Positions 17,156 to 25,653 of a stretch of 64,000 bases of DNA are shown here, in pieces; position 1 is the stretch's first letter, and each line of letters opens with the position of its first letter. The DNA lies in contig NZ_JANYUY010000020.1 of assembly GCF_025060755.1 (NCBI RefSeq), positions 1 to 64,000 on the forward strand, in the 5' to 3' direction. Both the position numbers and the translations under genes were made by a program. The notes under the pieces are model-generated. The model made no database searches and was not told the DNA's origin. It was given only the letters and a program-made list of their open reading frames with translations. Origin of the DNA: Paenibacillus doosanensis (GTDB taxonomy: Bacteria > Bacillota > Bacilli > Paenibacillales > NBRC-103111).

Positions 17156-17184
17156 GCATATCTTGTCCTTGGGCAGCATAGGGT
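17156..17184 (+). promoter_or_regulatory. Sigma-E-like promoter of mciZ
   Basis: GCATATC (17156-17162), 14-bp spacer, CATAGGGT (17177-17184). Compared with KMATATT and CATACAnT this is six of seven and about six of eight. B. subtilis mciZ is sigma-E dependent, so the match is in the expected place. Confidence 0.6.
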
Positions 17185-17224
17185 GTATCAGGTGAAATCA
17201 ATTCGGGAAAAGAGGGAACAATCT

Positions 17225-17509
17225 ATGAAAACGTATATGTCCGAAAAGCAAATCCGTCTGGTAGGCCGCGTTTGGGAGATTCGCCGTTATTTGAAAATGG
17301 CTCAGCAGCATTTGACGACCGATGTGAGCCTGCTCGCCTTCCTGTCGCAGCAGACCGGCCATTCTCATCAGCGTGCGGGCGGATTGATGCTGGACGGAGA
17401 GCTTACCCTTCCCGCCTGCTCCGAAGGCTCCACGCCCTATCCGCCGCAGCGCCAATCGCCGCAAAAAACGCCGGATCTTCGCGTAATCCCCTTCCCATCG
17501 AAACAATAG
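17225..17509 (+). CDS. mciZ: MciZ-like FtsZ inhibitor with a long C-terminal tail
   Basis: 94 residues from ATG 17225 (GAGGGA site). Residues 1-22 (MKTYMSEKQIRLVGRVWEIR and on) match the B. subtilis MciZ pattern of VLVGKAWEIRAKLKEY; that protein has only 40 residues and binds FtsZ in the mother cell to block Z-ring formation. The extra ~50 residues here are Pro/Ser/Gln-rich and are coded partly antisense to the end of the DUF3866 gene (107-bp overlap). Divergent from nudF as in B. subtilis. A short form through an early stop is not seen, so either the tail is real or a sequence error extends it. Confidence 0.7.
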   Translation: MKTYMSEKQIRLVGRVWEIRRYLKMAQQHLTTDVSLLAFLSQQTGHSHQRAGGLMLDGELTLPACSEGSTPYPPQRQSPQKTPDLRVIPFPSKQ

Positions 17510-18548
17510 GCTCTCCGTACGCCTCAAGCGCCGCGAGCCATTCTTCCTCTCCCGCCGGCTTATGCCAGGTTACGGTATGCTTGCCGCCCAGCCCCGTCCG
17601 CTCGATCTGCTGCCGCAGCGCGGCGCCCTGGGCCGAAGCCAGCTCAGGCAGAGCCAGCTCGGCGGGGAGCAGAGCAATCTCCAACAGGGCGGTGATCGTA
17701 TGATGGCTGATTCCCTGATGCCGTTCGCGCCGGTCGGCAAAGCCGATTCGGGGAATTGCCACCGGTCGTCCGTGAAGAAGCCCCGCCGCGTTGATCAATT
17801 CCCCGGCCTCGGTACCGCTAAAGCCGAGCAGCGTATTCGTGCCGACCGTGCCGGGGCCGGGAAGAACGATAGCCAGATCCGCAGCCAGAATATGTTTGGC
17901 CGCAAGCAGAGCCGTAAATTTGTTCACCGTCTCCACGTCGCCGCCGTAAGCCTGGCCGTAAGTGACGGTACCGTCCAGCCAGCCGAGCTGGCGGAGACGA
18001 CGCACATGGTTGCTGAAGGCAAGCGGGAGCGCCCCGCCGTCGGTCATAATATAAGCGATGCGCAGCTGTGCCGATTCGCGGTGCATTCGCTGCCGGAGGC
18101 GGCCGATCGCGGCCGGAAGCATGCTGTGCAGCTCGCCGATCAGTACCGGCATGCCTTCCAGCGAACGCTTCCCGGCAAACACCTCATGGTGCGGACTCGC
18201 AGGCTCCTCCGCCGCCAGTACCGGACGTTGGAGGGACGTATATTTGAGCTTCATAATATGACCCGGGCCTCTTTCCGTTTGATCTTCGGCAGGCAACCCG
18301 CCGGCGCGGGAAGCCCGCGACAGCAGCGCATGGACAAAATGCACGCCGCCGGTGCCGAGTCCGAGCTTACCGGCCGTCGTATTCAGCAGCACCCGATCCC
18401 CCGGCACAAGAACGGGGATCTGCTCGCCGTAATGAATCGCCGGCCCGACCGAGCCATCCTCGCAGCGCACAACTACCACCTGCTTTCCTGCCGCCGGCCC
18501 TTCCGTCTCCGCCGCTTCGATCACTTCCGCCGCCACCCAATCGATCAC
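17403..18548 (-). CDS. DUF3866 family protein
   Basis: 381 residues, GTG start with AGGGGAGG site. N-terminal beta-rich part (IHYGEQIPVLVPGDRVLLNTTAGKLGLGTGG) then an alpha/beta part with VLIGELHSMLPAA, AYIMTDGGALPLAFS, VLPGPGTVGTNTLLGFSG and IPRIGFADRRERHQGISHHT. I recognise the family but no reaction is known. Next to nudF/mciZ. Its 3' end overlaps the 3' end of mciZ on the other strand. Confidence 0.8.
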   Translation of the reverse strand: MIDWVAAEVIEAAETEGPAAGKQVVVVRCEDGSVGPAIHYGEQIPVLVPGDRVLLNTTAGKLGLGTGGVHFVHALLSRASRAGGLPAEDQTERGPGHIMKLKYTSLQRPVLAAEEPASPHHEVFAGKRSLEGMPVLIGELHSMLPAAIGRLRQRMHRESAQLRIAYIMTDGGALPLAFSNHVRRLRQLGWLDGTVTYGQAYGGDVETVNKFTALLAAKHILAADLAIVLPGPGTVGTNTLLGFSGTEAGELINAAGLLHGRPVAIPRIGFADRRERHQGISHHTITALLEIALLPAELALPELASAQGAALRQQIERTGLGGKHTVTWHKPAGEEEWLAALEAYGEPIVSMGRGLREDPAFFAAIGAAADRAWSLRSRREG

Positions 18549-18718
18549 TGCGAACCTCCCCTTACCCGTTCCTGTACTCTATCATCTCCAATATATGCCG
18601 CCAGCCGTATCGGCATGAACAAAACGCAGCCGTTAGTGAGTCGTACACAGGATGCGCGCTTCCCATCATTTTATCCCACTAGGGCTATCGCTATATTGGC
18701 GTTAATATGCTAAAATAA

Positions 18719-18769
18719 CCCCACAAAGTGAGGCCTTGGCTTCGAAGCTGATTCAGGTACTTTGCGGGG
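18719..18769. other. Conserved-looking hairpin, function unknown
   Basis: CCCCACAAAGT (18719-18729) pairs with ACTTTGCGGGG (18759-18769) with one mismatch; the loop contains a second palindrome GCTTCGAAGC. On the minus strand the stem is followed by TTATTTT. It lies in a 300-bp gene-free stretch (18549-18848) and does not serve an obvious gene end. It could be a small RNA 3' end or a repeat family member. Confidence 0.4.
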
Positions 18770-18796
18770 AGCCCCGAAATTTGTAAAATCTGGCTG

Positions 18797-18829
18797 TCAA
18801 AAAAACCGCCACCTGTGAAAGTGACGGTT
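18797..18829 (-). terminator. Terminator of the peptidase gene yqjE
   Basis: AACCGCCAC (18804-18812) pairs with GTGACGGTT (18821-18829) with one wobble pair; a run of T follows on the minus strand. It is 20 bp past the stop codon. Confidence 0.75.
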
Positions 18830-18848
18830 CCGCATGATGCTATTGGTT

Positions 18849-19982
18849 TTAAGAACGGGCGACCTGGCGGATCAGCTGCACGACGACTTCGGCGACTTTG
18901 ACCAAATCCTTGATCGCGATATTCTCCTGCGTCGTATGGATGTTCTGGTAGCCTACAGCGAGGTTCACCGTCGGCACGCCCAGTCCGTTGAAGACGTTAG
19001 CGTCGCTGCCTCCGCCGGTATGGAACGTCCGAGGCTTGCAGCCGACTTGCTCCAGCGCCTGCATCGCAGTCTTAACGACCGGAGCGCTCTCGTCGTACAT
19101 ATAAGCGGGGTAGATCACATCGGCCTGAAAATCGACCTCCGCGCCCATCTCGGCAGCGACGTCGATGCACGCCTTGCGCATCGCTTCCACCTGGCGGTCG
19201 AGCTTCTCCTGCACGATGCTGCGCGCTTCGCCTTCCAGCTCCACGCGGTCGACGACGATATTCGTCGCGCCGTTCACGCCGCCGGCGAAGCGTCCGATAT
19301 TCGCCGTCGTTTCCTTGTCGATGCGGCCCAGCGGCATTCTCGCCACCGCTTTGCTGGCGACGGTAATCGCGCTTACGCCCGCCTCGGGATTGACGCCGGC
19401 ATGGGCGGACCGCCCGGTGAAGGCGATGTTGATTTTGGCTTGCGTAGGCGCGGCCACGGCAATGGCGCCGACTTCGCCGTTTGAATCGAGCGCGTAGCCG
19501 AAGTCCGCCTGGAGCCGCCTTGCTTCCATCGCCCGCGAGCCTTTAAGCCCGGATTCTTCTCCCGCGGTAATGACGAATTGAACTTGACCGTGCTGAATAT
19601 GATGCTCTTTCAGCACGCGAATCGCTTCGAACATCGCGGCAAGCCCCGCCTTGTCGTCGCTGCCGAGAATCGTAGTTCCGTCGCTGCGGATGATGCCGTC
19701 TTCGCCGATGATCGGCTTGACTCCGCGGCCCGGCGTCACCGTGTCCATATGCGACGTGAAGAACAGTCTTGGGCACGCTTGTTCGCTCGTTGCCGCCAGC
19801 GTGCAGATCAGATTGCCGGAACCGTGTCCCGTTTTGGCCGCGGAATCGTCCTCCTCCACCGTCAATCCGAGGGCGGCGAATTTCTCCTTCAGCACCCGGC
19901 TAATTTCCTGCTCGTGGCGGGTTTCGCTGTCCACCTGCACGAGTTCGATAAATTCGTCGACCAATCGTTTTTCCTGAATCAT
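18849..19982 (-). CDS. yqjE: M20 family tripeptidase-like peptidase (YqjE)
   Basis: 377 residues from ATG 19982 (AGGAGGAAA site). Metal-site motifs of PepT-like M20 enzymes: SHMDTVTPG, TILGSDDKAG, TAGEESGLKGS, DSNGEVG, and HTGGGSDANVFNGLG. The dimerisation domain (ITFTGR-like IAFTGRSAHAGVNPE) is present. Cytoplasmic peptidase with two zinc ions; substrate not certain. Divergent from the prli42-like gene. Confidence 0.88.
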   Translation of the reverse strand: MIQEKRLVDEFIELVQVDSETRHEQEISRVLKEKFAALGLTVEEDDSAAKTGHGSGNLICTLAATSEQACPRLFFTSHMDTVTPGRGVKPIIGEDGIIRSDGTTILGSDDKAGLAAMFEAIRVLKEHHIQHGQVQFVITAGEESGLKGSRAMEARRLQADFGYALDSNGEVGAIAVAAPTQAKINIAFTGRSAHAGVNPEAGVSAITVASKAVARMPLGRIDKETTANIGRFAGGVNGATNIVVDRVELEGEARSIVQEKLDRQVEAMRKACIDVAAEMGAEVDFQADVIYPAYMYDESAPVVKTAMQALEQVGCKPRTFHTGGGSDANVFNGLGVPTVNLAVGYQNIHTTQENIAIKDLVKVAEVVVQLIRQVARS

Positions 19983-20050
19983 CTCTTTCCTCCTATGTAC
20001 CATTTAAGTTAAAATAGAATTGCTTGTACCGCAATAAAGAGGAGTTGATT

Positions 20051-20149
20051 ATGATGCGCAATAAATTACTGTTTAAAATCATCGTTTATGTGATGCTTGG
20101 CTGCATGCTGTTATCTTCGATATTATTTACCGTTAACATGTTTATTTAG
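20051..20149 (+). CDS. prli42: Prli42-like 32-aa membrane miniprotein
   Basis: MMRNKLLFKI then a hydrophobic helix ending SSILFTVNMFI, 32 residues in all. RBS AAGAGGAG lies 6 nt before the ATG. Size, basic N-terminus, one helix with an ML...LLSS core and very short C-terminus fit the stressosome-associated protein Prli42 first described in Listeria, which tethers RsbR-type stressosome proteins to the membrane. It sits between the M20 peptidase gene and the bkd genes. The family call rests on pattern only; a lone membrane miniprotein of another type is possible. Confidence 0.65.
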   Translation: MMRNKLLFKIIVYVMLGCMLLSSILFTVNMFI

Positions 20150-20179
20150 TCCTAGCCCGATTCATGCAAAAAGAAACCG

Positions 20180-21547
20180 TCAATACAACTTGGTTTCCTG
20201 ATTGTACGATTCCATGTTTTCCTTCACGCGCTGCAGGAAGCGGCCGCATATGACCCCGTCCAAAATACGGTGATCCAGGGACAAGCACAGATTGGCCATA
20301 GAGCGGACCGCTATCATGTCCTGAATGACGACAGGCCGCTTCACGATCGATTCGAACGTAATAATCGCCGCCTGAGGGTAGTTAATAATCGGCTGCGTCG
20401 AAATCGACCCGAACGAACCGGTATTGTTGACGGTGAAGGTACCGCCCTGCATATCGTCGAGCGACAGCTTGCCGGCTCTGGTTTTGCGGGACAATTCTTC
20501 GATTTCCCGCGCTATCCCGGCGATATTCTTCTGATCGGCGCGTTTGATAACCGGCGTTAAGACCGAATCCTCCGTCCCGACGGCCAGCGAAATGTTGATG
20601 TCCCGCTTCACGATAATTTTGTCGACCGCCCATACGGAGTTCATGATCGGGTAATCCTTGATCGCGCTGACGACCGCCTTCATCATAAAGGAAAGATATG
20701 TCAGATTGACGCCTTCCTGCCGTTTGAATTCATCCTTCAGCTTATTGCGAAGAAGCACCATATTCGTTACGTCGACCTCGATCATCATCCAGCCGTGAGG
20801 AATTTCCGTTACACTCTGACGCATGTTCCGCGCGATTGCGCTGCGGATCGGCGTCACATCCACCAAATATTCTCCCCTGCCTTCAAGCGGCTGCCCCTCC
20901 ACTTCAATCCGCGGCAGCGGCGGATTTTCCGACAGATGGATTCCCGTCGAACGCAGCGGCCCCTTCGGAGGGCTGGAGAGAAACAGTTCCTCTTGCGCCT
21001 TGGCGGCAGGACGCTCGGACGGCGCCGGCGCAGCAGGCTGTTGCTTTGGAGCGGCGCCGGCCCGGCCTTGGCTTCCCGAAGCGACGAACGCCTCGATATC
21101 CTTGCGCGTAATTCTTCCGCCGAGCCCCGTGCCCTGAACATCCTCCAAGCGAATCCCATGCTCGCCCGCCAGTCTTAACACGGCCGGGGAGTAGCGGCTG
21201 CGCATCGATTCGTCCGACCCGGAAGACGGATCTTCGGCCGCTGTCTGAGAATGGCCCGCCTGCGGCGTCCCTGCCGCTTCAGCCGAACCGGAAGACGGCT
21301 CCTGTATGAGGCAGATCGCTTCGCCTACGGCCGCCGTCTCTCCTTCGGCTACCAGCAGCTTGGTTAGCCGTCCGGCTACCGGCGAGGGCATCTCCGTCGT
21401 CACCTTTTCCGTAATCAGTTCGCACAATACGTCGTACTGCTCTATGTAATCGCCCGGCTGCTTCAGCCATTTGCCGATCGTCGCAGAGACAAGACTCTCC
21501 GCAAGATGCGGCACAGTAACTTCGGTTTCCCGTTGGTTTTCGGTCAT
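20180..21547 (-). CDS. bkdB: Branched-chain 2-oxoacid dehydrogenase E2
   Basis: 455 residues from the ATG at 21547, which has AGGAGG at a proper distance; the ATG at 21556 is too close. One lipoyl domain with the lipoyl Lys in LITEKVTTE, a Ser/Glu-rich linker, the E1/E3-binding domain (SPAVLRLAGEHGIRLEDV...GRITRKDI), a Pro/Ala linker and the acyltransferase domain ending with HRILDGVICGRFL (catalytic His/Asp). Core of the complex that makes branched acyl-CoA, the primer for iso/anteiso fatty acids. Last gene of lpdV-bkdAA-bkdAB-bkdB. Confidence 0.94.
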   Translation of the reverse strand: MTENQRETEVTVPHLAESLVSATIGKWLKQPGDYIEQYDVLCELITEKVTTEMPSPVAGRLTKLLVAEGETAAVGEAICLIQEPSSGSAEAAGTPQAGHSQTAAEDPSSGSDESMRSRYSPAVLRLAGEHGIRLEDVQGTGLGGRITRKDIEAFVASGSQGRAGAAPKQQPAAPAPSERPAAKAQEELFLSSPPKGPLRSTGIHLSENPPLPRIEVEGQPLEGRGEYLVDVTPIRSAIARNMRQSVTEIPHGWMMIEVDVTNMVLLRNKLKDEFKRQEGVNLTYLSFMMKAVVSAIKDYPIMNSVWAVDKIIVKRDINISLAVGTEDSVLTPVIKRADQKNIAGIAREIEELSRKTRAGKLSLDDMQGGTFTVNNTGSFGSISTQPIINYPQAAIITFESIVKRPVVIQDMIAVRSMANLCLSLDHRILDGVICGRFLQRVKENMESYNQETKLY

Positions 21548-21599
21548 TGGGTTCATTTCCTCCTATAACAATGTGATGAATAAAACCGCTATAAGCATG

Positions 21600-21629
21600 A
21601 ACTGAGCTTTGCCGAAGCAAAACTCAGTT
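21600..21629 (-). repeat. Stem-loop repeat between bkdAB and bkdB
   Basis: AACTGAG.TTTGC (21600-21612), CGAA loop, GCAAA.CTCAGTT (21617-21629). Stem sequence GAGYTTTGC/GCAAARCTC is the same as in the repeats between accB and accC. It lies in the 99-bp spacer before the bkdB ribosome site. Confidence 0.6.
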
Positions 21630-21646
21630 TCATCATGCGGGCCGTC

Positions 21647-22627
21647 TTAAAATGCGGCGAGTTCTTCCATCGCAGCTTTAATTTTGTCGGCGCTGAGCAG
21701 GAAATATTTTTCCATGCTGGGGTTCATCCCTACGGCAGGAACATCCGGCGCGCACAGACGCTTGATCGGCGCATCCAGCTCGAACAGCAGCTCTTCGGCG
21801 ATGATGGCCGAAACCTCGGAGCCGACGCCTCCGGTTTTATTATCTTCGTGAACGATCAGCACTTTGCCTGTCTTCGCCGCGGCCGCCAAAATAGCTTCCT
21901 TATCGAGCGGTTGAATCGTCCGCAGGTCGAGAATATGCGCGCTGATTCCTTCCTTGGCCAGCTCTTCGGCCGCCTGCAGCGCATACTGCACGGTCAGGCC
22001 GTAGGAGATGACGGTAATGTCCGTCCCTTCGCGCTTCACATCGGCTTTGCCGATCTCCACGATGTACTCGCCGTCGGGAACTTCTCCGGTTACGCCCAAA
22101 TAACATTTTTTATGTTCAAAATAAAGCACGGGATCTTCGTCGCGGATCGCCGCCTTCATTAGCCCTTTGGCATCGTAAGGATTGGAAGGGGCTACGATCT
22201 TTAAGCCCGGCGTTCCGAAAAACACCGATTCCGGACATTGCGAATGATACAGCGCCCCGCCGCTGGTCGCCCCGTACGGAGCGCGAACGACGATCGGACA
22301 GTTCCAGTCGTTATTGGAACGGTAGCGGATTTTGGCCGCTTCGCTTACGATCTGGTTCGTCGCCGGGAAGATAAAATCGGCAAACTGCATTTCGGCAATC
22401 GGCCTCATCCCGTACATGGCCGCCCCGATAGCGCTGCCTACGATCGCCGACTCCGACAGAGGCGTATCCAAAACGCGTTCCTCACCGAACAAATCCCGCA
22501 GTCCTTTGGTAGCGTTCAACACGCCGCCCTTGCCGACGTCCTCCCCAAGAACGAATACATTATCGTCCCGTTCCATTTCTTCCTTCATTGCGGAACGAAT
22601 GGCTTCCAAATAACTGATGACCGCCAT
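21647..22627 (-). CDS. bkdAB: Branched-chain 2-oxoacid dehydrogenase E1 beta
   Basis: 326 residues from ATG 22627, which shares one base with the bkdAA stop (TAATG). Transketolase-like fold with VLGEDVGKGGVLNATKGL, TPLSESAIVGSAIGAAMYG, PIAEMQFADFIFPA and the C-terminal VHEDNKTGGVGSEVSAI. Pairs with BkdAA to decarboxylate 2-oxoisovalerate and related acids. Upstream open frame is shadow coding inside bkdAA. Confidence 0.95.
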   Translation of the reverse strand: MAVISYLEAIRSAMKEEMERDDNVFVLGEDVGKGGVLNATKGLRDLFGEERVLDTPLSESAIVGSAIGAAMYGMRPIAEMQFADFIFPATNQIVSEAAKIRYRSNNDWNCPIVVRAPYGATSGGALYHSQCPESVFFGTPGLKIVAPSNPYDAKGLMKAAIRDEDPVLYFEHKKCYLGVTGEVPDGEYIVEIGKADVKREGTDITVISYGLTVQYALQAAEELAKEGISAHILDLRTIQPLDKEAILAAAAKTGKVLIVHEDNKTGGVGSEVSAIIAEELLFELDAPIKRLCAPDVPAVGMNPSMEKYFLLSADKIKAAMEELAAF

Positions 22628-23640
22628 TACCGCACCTCCCCTTCTTCCGCATACACATGGCGCAACGTATCCTCGGGCAGCGGATAAGGAGCCTGATCGG
22701 CGTACTGGGTCGCTTCGTTGATTTCCTGCTTCAACTGCTCGGCCAGCTCGGCTTCCTGCTCCTCGCTCCATAAGCCGCAATCGGTCAAATACTGTCTATA
22801 TTTAGGAATGCCGTCCTTCGCCCGGTTGGCCTCGACTTCTTCCTTCGTCCGGTACAGCATATCGTCGTCCGACGTGGAATGCGGGGAAATCCGGTACATG
22901 ACGGACTCGATCAGCGTCGGCCCCTCGCCGCGCACCGCGCGCTCGCGCGCTTCCTTCACCACCCGGTACACTTCCAGCGCATCGTTGCCGTCGACCTTAA
23001 TGCCCGGGATGCCGTAGCCTGCGCCGCGTTCCGCCACGCTTCCCGCTATTTGTTTATGCAGAGGCACCGAAATGGCGTATTGATTGTTTTGGCACAAGAA
23101 AATAGCAGGAAGCTTATGCACGCCGGCAAAATTCAAGCCTTCATGAAAGTCCCCCTGATTGCTCGAGCCTTCTCCGAAGGTCGCGTACGATACGAAGTCC
23201 CGTTTCTTCATCTTGGCGGCAAGAGCGAATCCGACCGCATGAGGAACCTGGGTCGTGACCGGGCTCGATCCGGTAACGATATTCAGCTTCCTGTGACCGA
23301 AATGGCCCGGCATTTGCCGGCCGCCGCTGTTCGGGTCTTCGGACTTGGCGAAGACGGACAGCATCAATTCCTTCATGGTCATGCCGACGGAGAGAACGAA
23401 TCCATAATCGCGATAATAAGGCAAAAAGTAGTCCTTTCCTTTCTCCAAAGCGAATGCAGCGGCAACCTGAGTAACCTCTTGCCCGATACCGGATACGTGA
23501 AAAGCGATTTTACCGGCACGCTGGAGAAGGTATGATCTCTCATCGAACTTTCTTGCTTTCTGCATAAATCTATACATATCGACTGCCTGTTCGTCAGACA
23601 ATCCAAGCTTGCGATGCTTCATAAGCTGGCCGATGGACAT
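22627..23640 (-). CDS. bkdAA: Branched-chain 2-oxoacid dehydrogenase E1 alpha
   Basis: 337 residues from ATG 23640 with AAGGGGG. Thiamine diphosphate site runs from FGEGSSNQGDFHEG to CQNNQYAIS; substrate-side HVSGIGQEVTQVAAAF and the phospho-loop region MYRISPHSTSDDD are typical of 2-oxoacid rather than pyruvate E1. A -10-perfect promoter lies in the 108-bp gap before it, so it may be made independently of lpdV. Confidence 0.95.
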   Translation of the reverse strand: MSIGQLMKHRKLGLSDEQAVDMYRFMQKARKFDERSYLLQRAGKIAFHVSGIGQEVTQVAAAFALEKGKDYFLPYYRDYGFVLSVGMTMKELMLSVFAKSEDPNSGGRQMPGHFGHRKLNIVTGSSPVTTQVPHAVGFALAAKMKKRDFVSYATFGEGSSNQGDFHEGLNFAGVHKLPAIFLCQNNQYAISVPLHKQIAGSVAERGAGYGIPGIKVDGNDALEVYRVVKEARERAVRGEGPTLIESVMYRISPHSTSDDDMLYRTKEEVEANRAKDGIPKYRQYLTDCGLWSEEQEAELAEQLKQEINEATQYADQAPYPLPEDTLRHVYAEEGEVR

Positions 23641-23703
23641 GGGTTCAACCCCCTTGTTCAATTGGAATTATTACTAGGTACTAATACTAGCCCCTATAAG
23701 TAT

Positions 23704-23732
23704 ATTATAAACGGTTTCCGGTATGAATACAA
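23704..23732 (-). promoter_or_regulatory. Possible internal promoter before bkdAA
   Basis: Minus strand TTGTAT (23727-23732), 17-bp spacer, TATAAT (23704-23709), 64 bp before the bkdAA start. The -10 is perfect, the -35 is weak. I found no sigma-54 element like that of the B. subtilis bkd operon. Confidence 0.45.
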
Positions 23733-23748
23733 TTTCAAAAAATCGGCG

Positions 23749-25170
23749 TTATATCCCCATCGATCGGCCGTCCACCGCAAGCATCGCTTCGCCCAAAGCT
23801 TCCGATAACGTCGGATGAGGATGGATCGCTTGTCCCACTTCCCACGGCGTGGCGTCGAGAAGCTGCGCCAGCGCCGCTTCCGAGATGGAATCGGTGACAT
23901 GCGGCCCGATCATATGAACGCCGAGAATATCGTTTGTTTTCTTATCGGCGATGACTTTCACGAAGCCTTCCGACTCGCCGTAAACGACCGCTTTACCGAC
24001 GGCCGAGAACGGAAACCGGCCGATCTTCACATCATAGCCGCGTTCGGCGGCCTGCTGTTCGGTCCATCCGAGCGATGCCACCTCCGGTCTCGTATAGACG
24101 CAGCGGGGCACCTGATGCTGGCCGAACGGATGCGGCTGCAAGCCGCAAATATGCTCCACGGCGACGATGCCCTCGTGTCCGGCGACATGCGCCAACTGCA
24201 GTCCGCCGTTGACGTCGCCGATCGCGTAGATATGCGCCTCGGCCGTCTGCATCGTTTCATTGACGCGAATGAAGCCGTCCGTCATTTTCACGTCGGTGTT
24301 TTGCAGGCCGATGTCTTCGATATTCGCCTGACGGCCAACGCATACAAGCGCTTTGTCCGCCTGCAGATGCTGCAGGTCTTCGCCGCGCTGCACGTCCAGC
24401 GTCACCGCGCCGTCATCCTTCTTCACCGTCTCGGAGAGCACCTTGGCGCCGGTGACGATCCGAACCCCTCGTTTTTTAAGCAGCCGCTCCAGCTCGCGGG
24501 ATATGTCCGCATCCTCCGCAGGCAGCAATCTCGGCGCATATTCGACCACAGTGACCTGTACGCCGAAATCGCTTAGCATGGAAGCCCATTCGACGCCGAT
24601 CACCCCTCCGCCGATAATGATGATCGACTTGGGAATCTCCTCCATTTGGAGCGCGTCGTCGCTGTTCAATATGTATTGGCCGTCCGTCTCCAGTCCCGGA
24701 AGGCTCTTCGGTCTTGAACCGGTGGCGATAATCAGCTTCTCCGGAACGAGGGTAATGATGTCGCCGTCCTCTCGCTCCACCGATACGGACCCCGAACGCG
24801 GCGAGAAGATGCTCGGAGACAGCAGTCTGCCGTTGCCGTAAAACACTTGAATATTATGCTTTTTCATCAGAAACTGCACGCCCTTGTGCATTTGCTCGAC
24901 GATGCTTTGCTTGCGGGCTTGTACGCCGGGAAAATGAAGACGCACCGAGCCGGCCTCTATGCCGTACCGCTCGCTCTCTTGCATCGTTGCGTACACCTCG
25001 GCGCTGCGCAAAAGCGCTTTGCTCGGAATACATCCGCGGTGCAGACACGTGCCCCCCAGCTTGTCGCGCTCGACGACGGCTACCGATTTTCCCAATTGCG
25101 CAGCGCGGATGGCGGCGATATAGCCTCCGGTTCCTCCGCCGAGGACGACGATATCAAATGCTTGCGTCAT
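23749..25170 (-). CDS. lpdV: Dihydrolipoyl dehydrogenase E3
   Basis: 473 residues, ATG with AGGAGGTT. FAD fold VVLGGGTGGYIAAIRAAQLG, redox pair in GGTCLHRGCIPSKALL, NAD fold IIIIGGGVIGVEWASM, second FAD motif YAIGDVNG, and C-terminal HPHPTLSEALGEA with the active His. First gene of the oxoacid dehydrogenase cluster, re-oxidises E2 lipoamide. In B. subtilis ptb, bcd and buk precede lpdV; here they are absent and yqzF is next door on the other strand. Confidence 0.95.
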   Translation of the reverse strand: MTQAFDIVVLGGGTGGYIAAIRAAQLGKSVAVVERDKLGGTCLHRGCIPSKALLRSAEVYATMQESERYGIEAGSVRLHFPGVQARKQSIVEQMHKGVQFLMKKHNIQVFYGNGRLLSPSIFSPRSGSVSVEREDGDIITLVPEKLIIATGSRPKSLPGLETDGQYILNSDDALQMEEIPKSIIIIGGGVIGVEWASMLSDFGVQVTVVEYAPRLLPAEDADISRELERLLKKRGVRIVTGAKVLSETVKKDDGAVTLDVQRGEDLQHLQADKALVCVGRQANIEDIGLQNTDVKMTDGFIRVNETMQTAEAHIYAIGDVNGGLQLAHVAGHEGIVAVEHICGLQPHPFGQHQVPRCVYTRPEVASLGWTEQQAAERGYDVKIGRFPFSAVGKAVVYGESEGFVKVIADKKTNDILGVHMIGPHVTDSISEAALAQLLDATPWEVGQAIHPHPTLSEALGEAMLAVDGRSMGI

Positions 25171-25345
25171 GTTCCAACCTCCTGAAATCTATCATTCTTT
25201 CTTTCACTCATGTTTCTTTATTGTAACCTCTTTCGATGTGATAAATATAGCACAATTTGCGAAAGATCATGAAATGTTGCCGATTATATGATAACTTAAT
25301 GGATGAGATATTTATACCGCGACCGCTTAAGGTAAAGGAGTTCAC

Positions 25346-25615
25346 ATGAAAACGATGTTTTTTCGTTTTGTTGCCGTCATGCTTCTGGTCATTCCGGGAG
25401 TTATGGCGACTTACGGGTTTTTGGCGATGAAGGACGCTTGGTTCGCCCAATTCGGCCCCTTGGAAGCGAATCCGCACGTGCTATGGGGCAAGCTGGCGCT
25501 CGGTCTCGTCTTATTTTTGTGCGGCGTCGCTTTTATCGGCGGCTGGATCTTTTTCCGCGACCGCAAGCGCAACTATGTCGCCCCGCGCTTTAAAGCCAAA
25601 CGCCCGAAAAAATAG
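25346..25615 (+). CDS. yqzF: YqzF-like DUF2627 membrane protein
   Basis: 89 residues, ATG with AAGGAG. Two membrane helices (about 7-28 and 48-70) and a very basic tail (FRDRKRNY...KAKRPKK). Matches DUF2627; B. subtilis yqzF is also beside the bkd operon. Function unknown. Confidence 0.82.
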   Translation: MKTMFFRFVAVMLLVIPGVMATYGFLAMKDAWFAQFGPLEANPHVLWGKLALGLVLFLCGVAFIGGWIFFRDRKRNYVAPRFKAKRPKK

Positions 25616-25653
25616 GAGCCGTTCCGCATCCCGCGGAAGGCTCCTTATATTTT
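25614..25653. terminator. Terminator after yqzF
   Basis: AGGAGCC.TTCCGC (25614-25627) pairs with GCGGAA.GGCTCCT (25633-25645), then TATATTTT. Also lies at the 3' end of the convergent gene on the minus strand. Confidence 0.75.

Noticed and set aside
25171-25345. Sigma-54 promoter upstream of lpdV
   Set aside because: No TGGCAC-5-TTGCA-like element was found.
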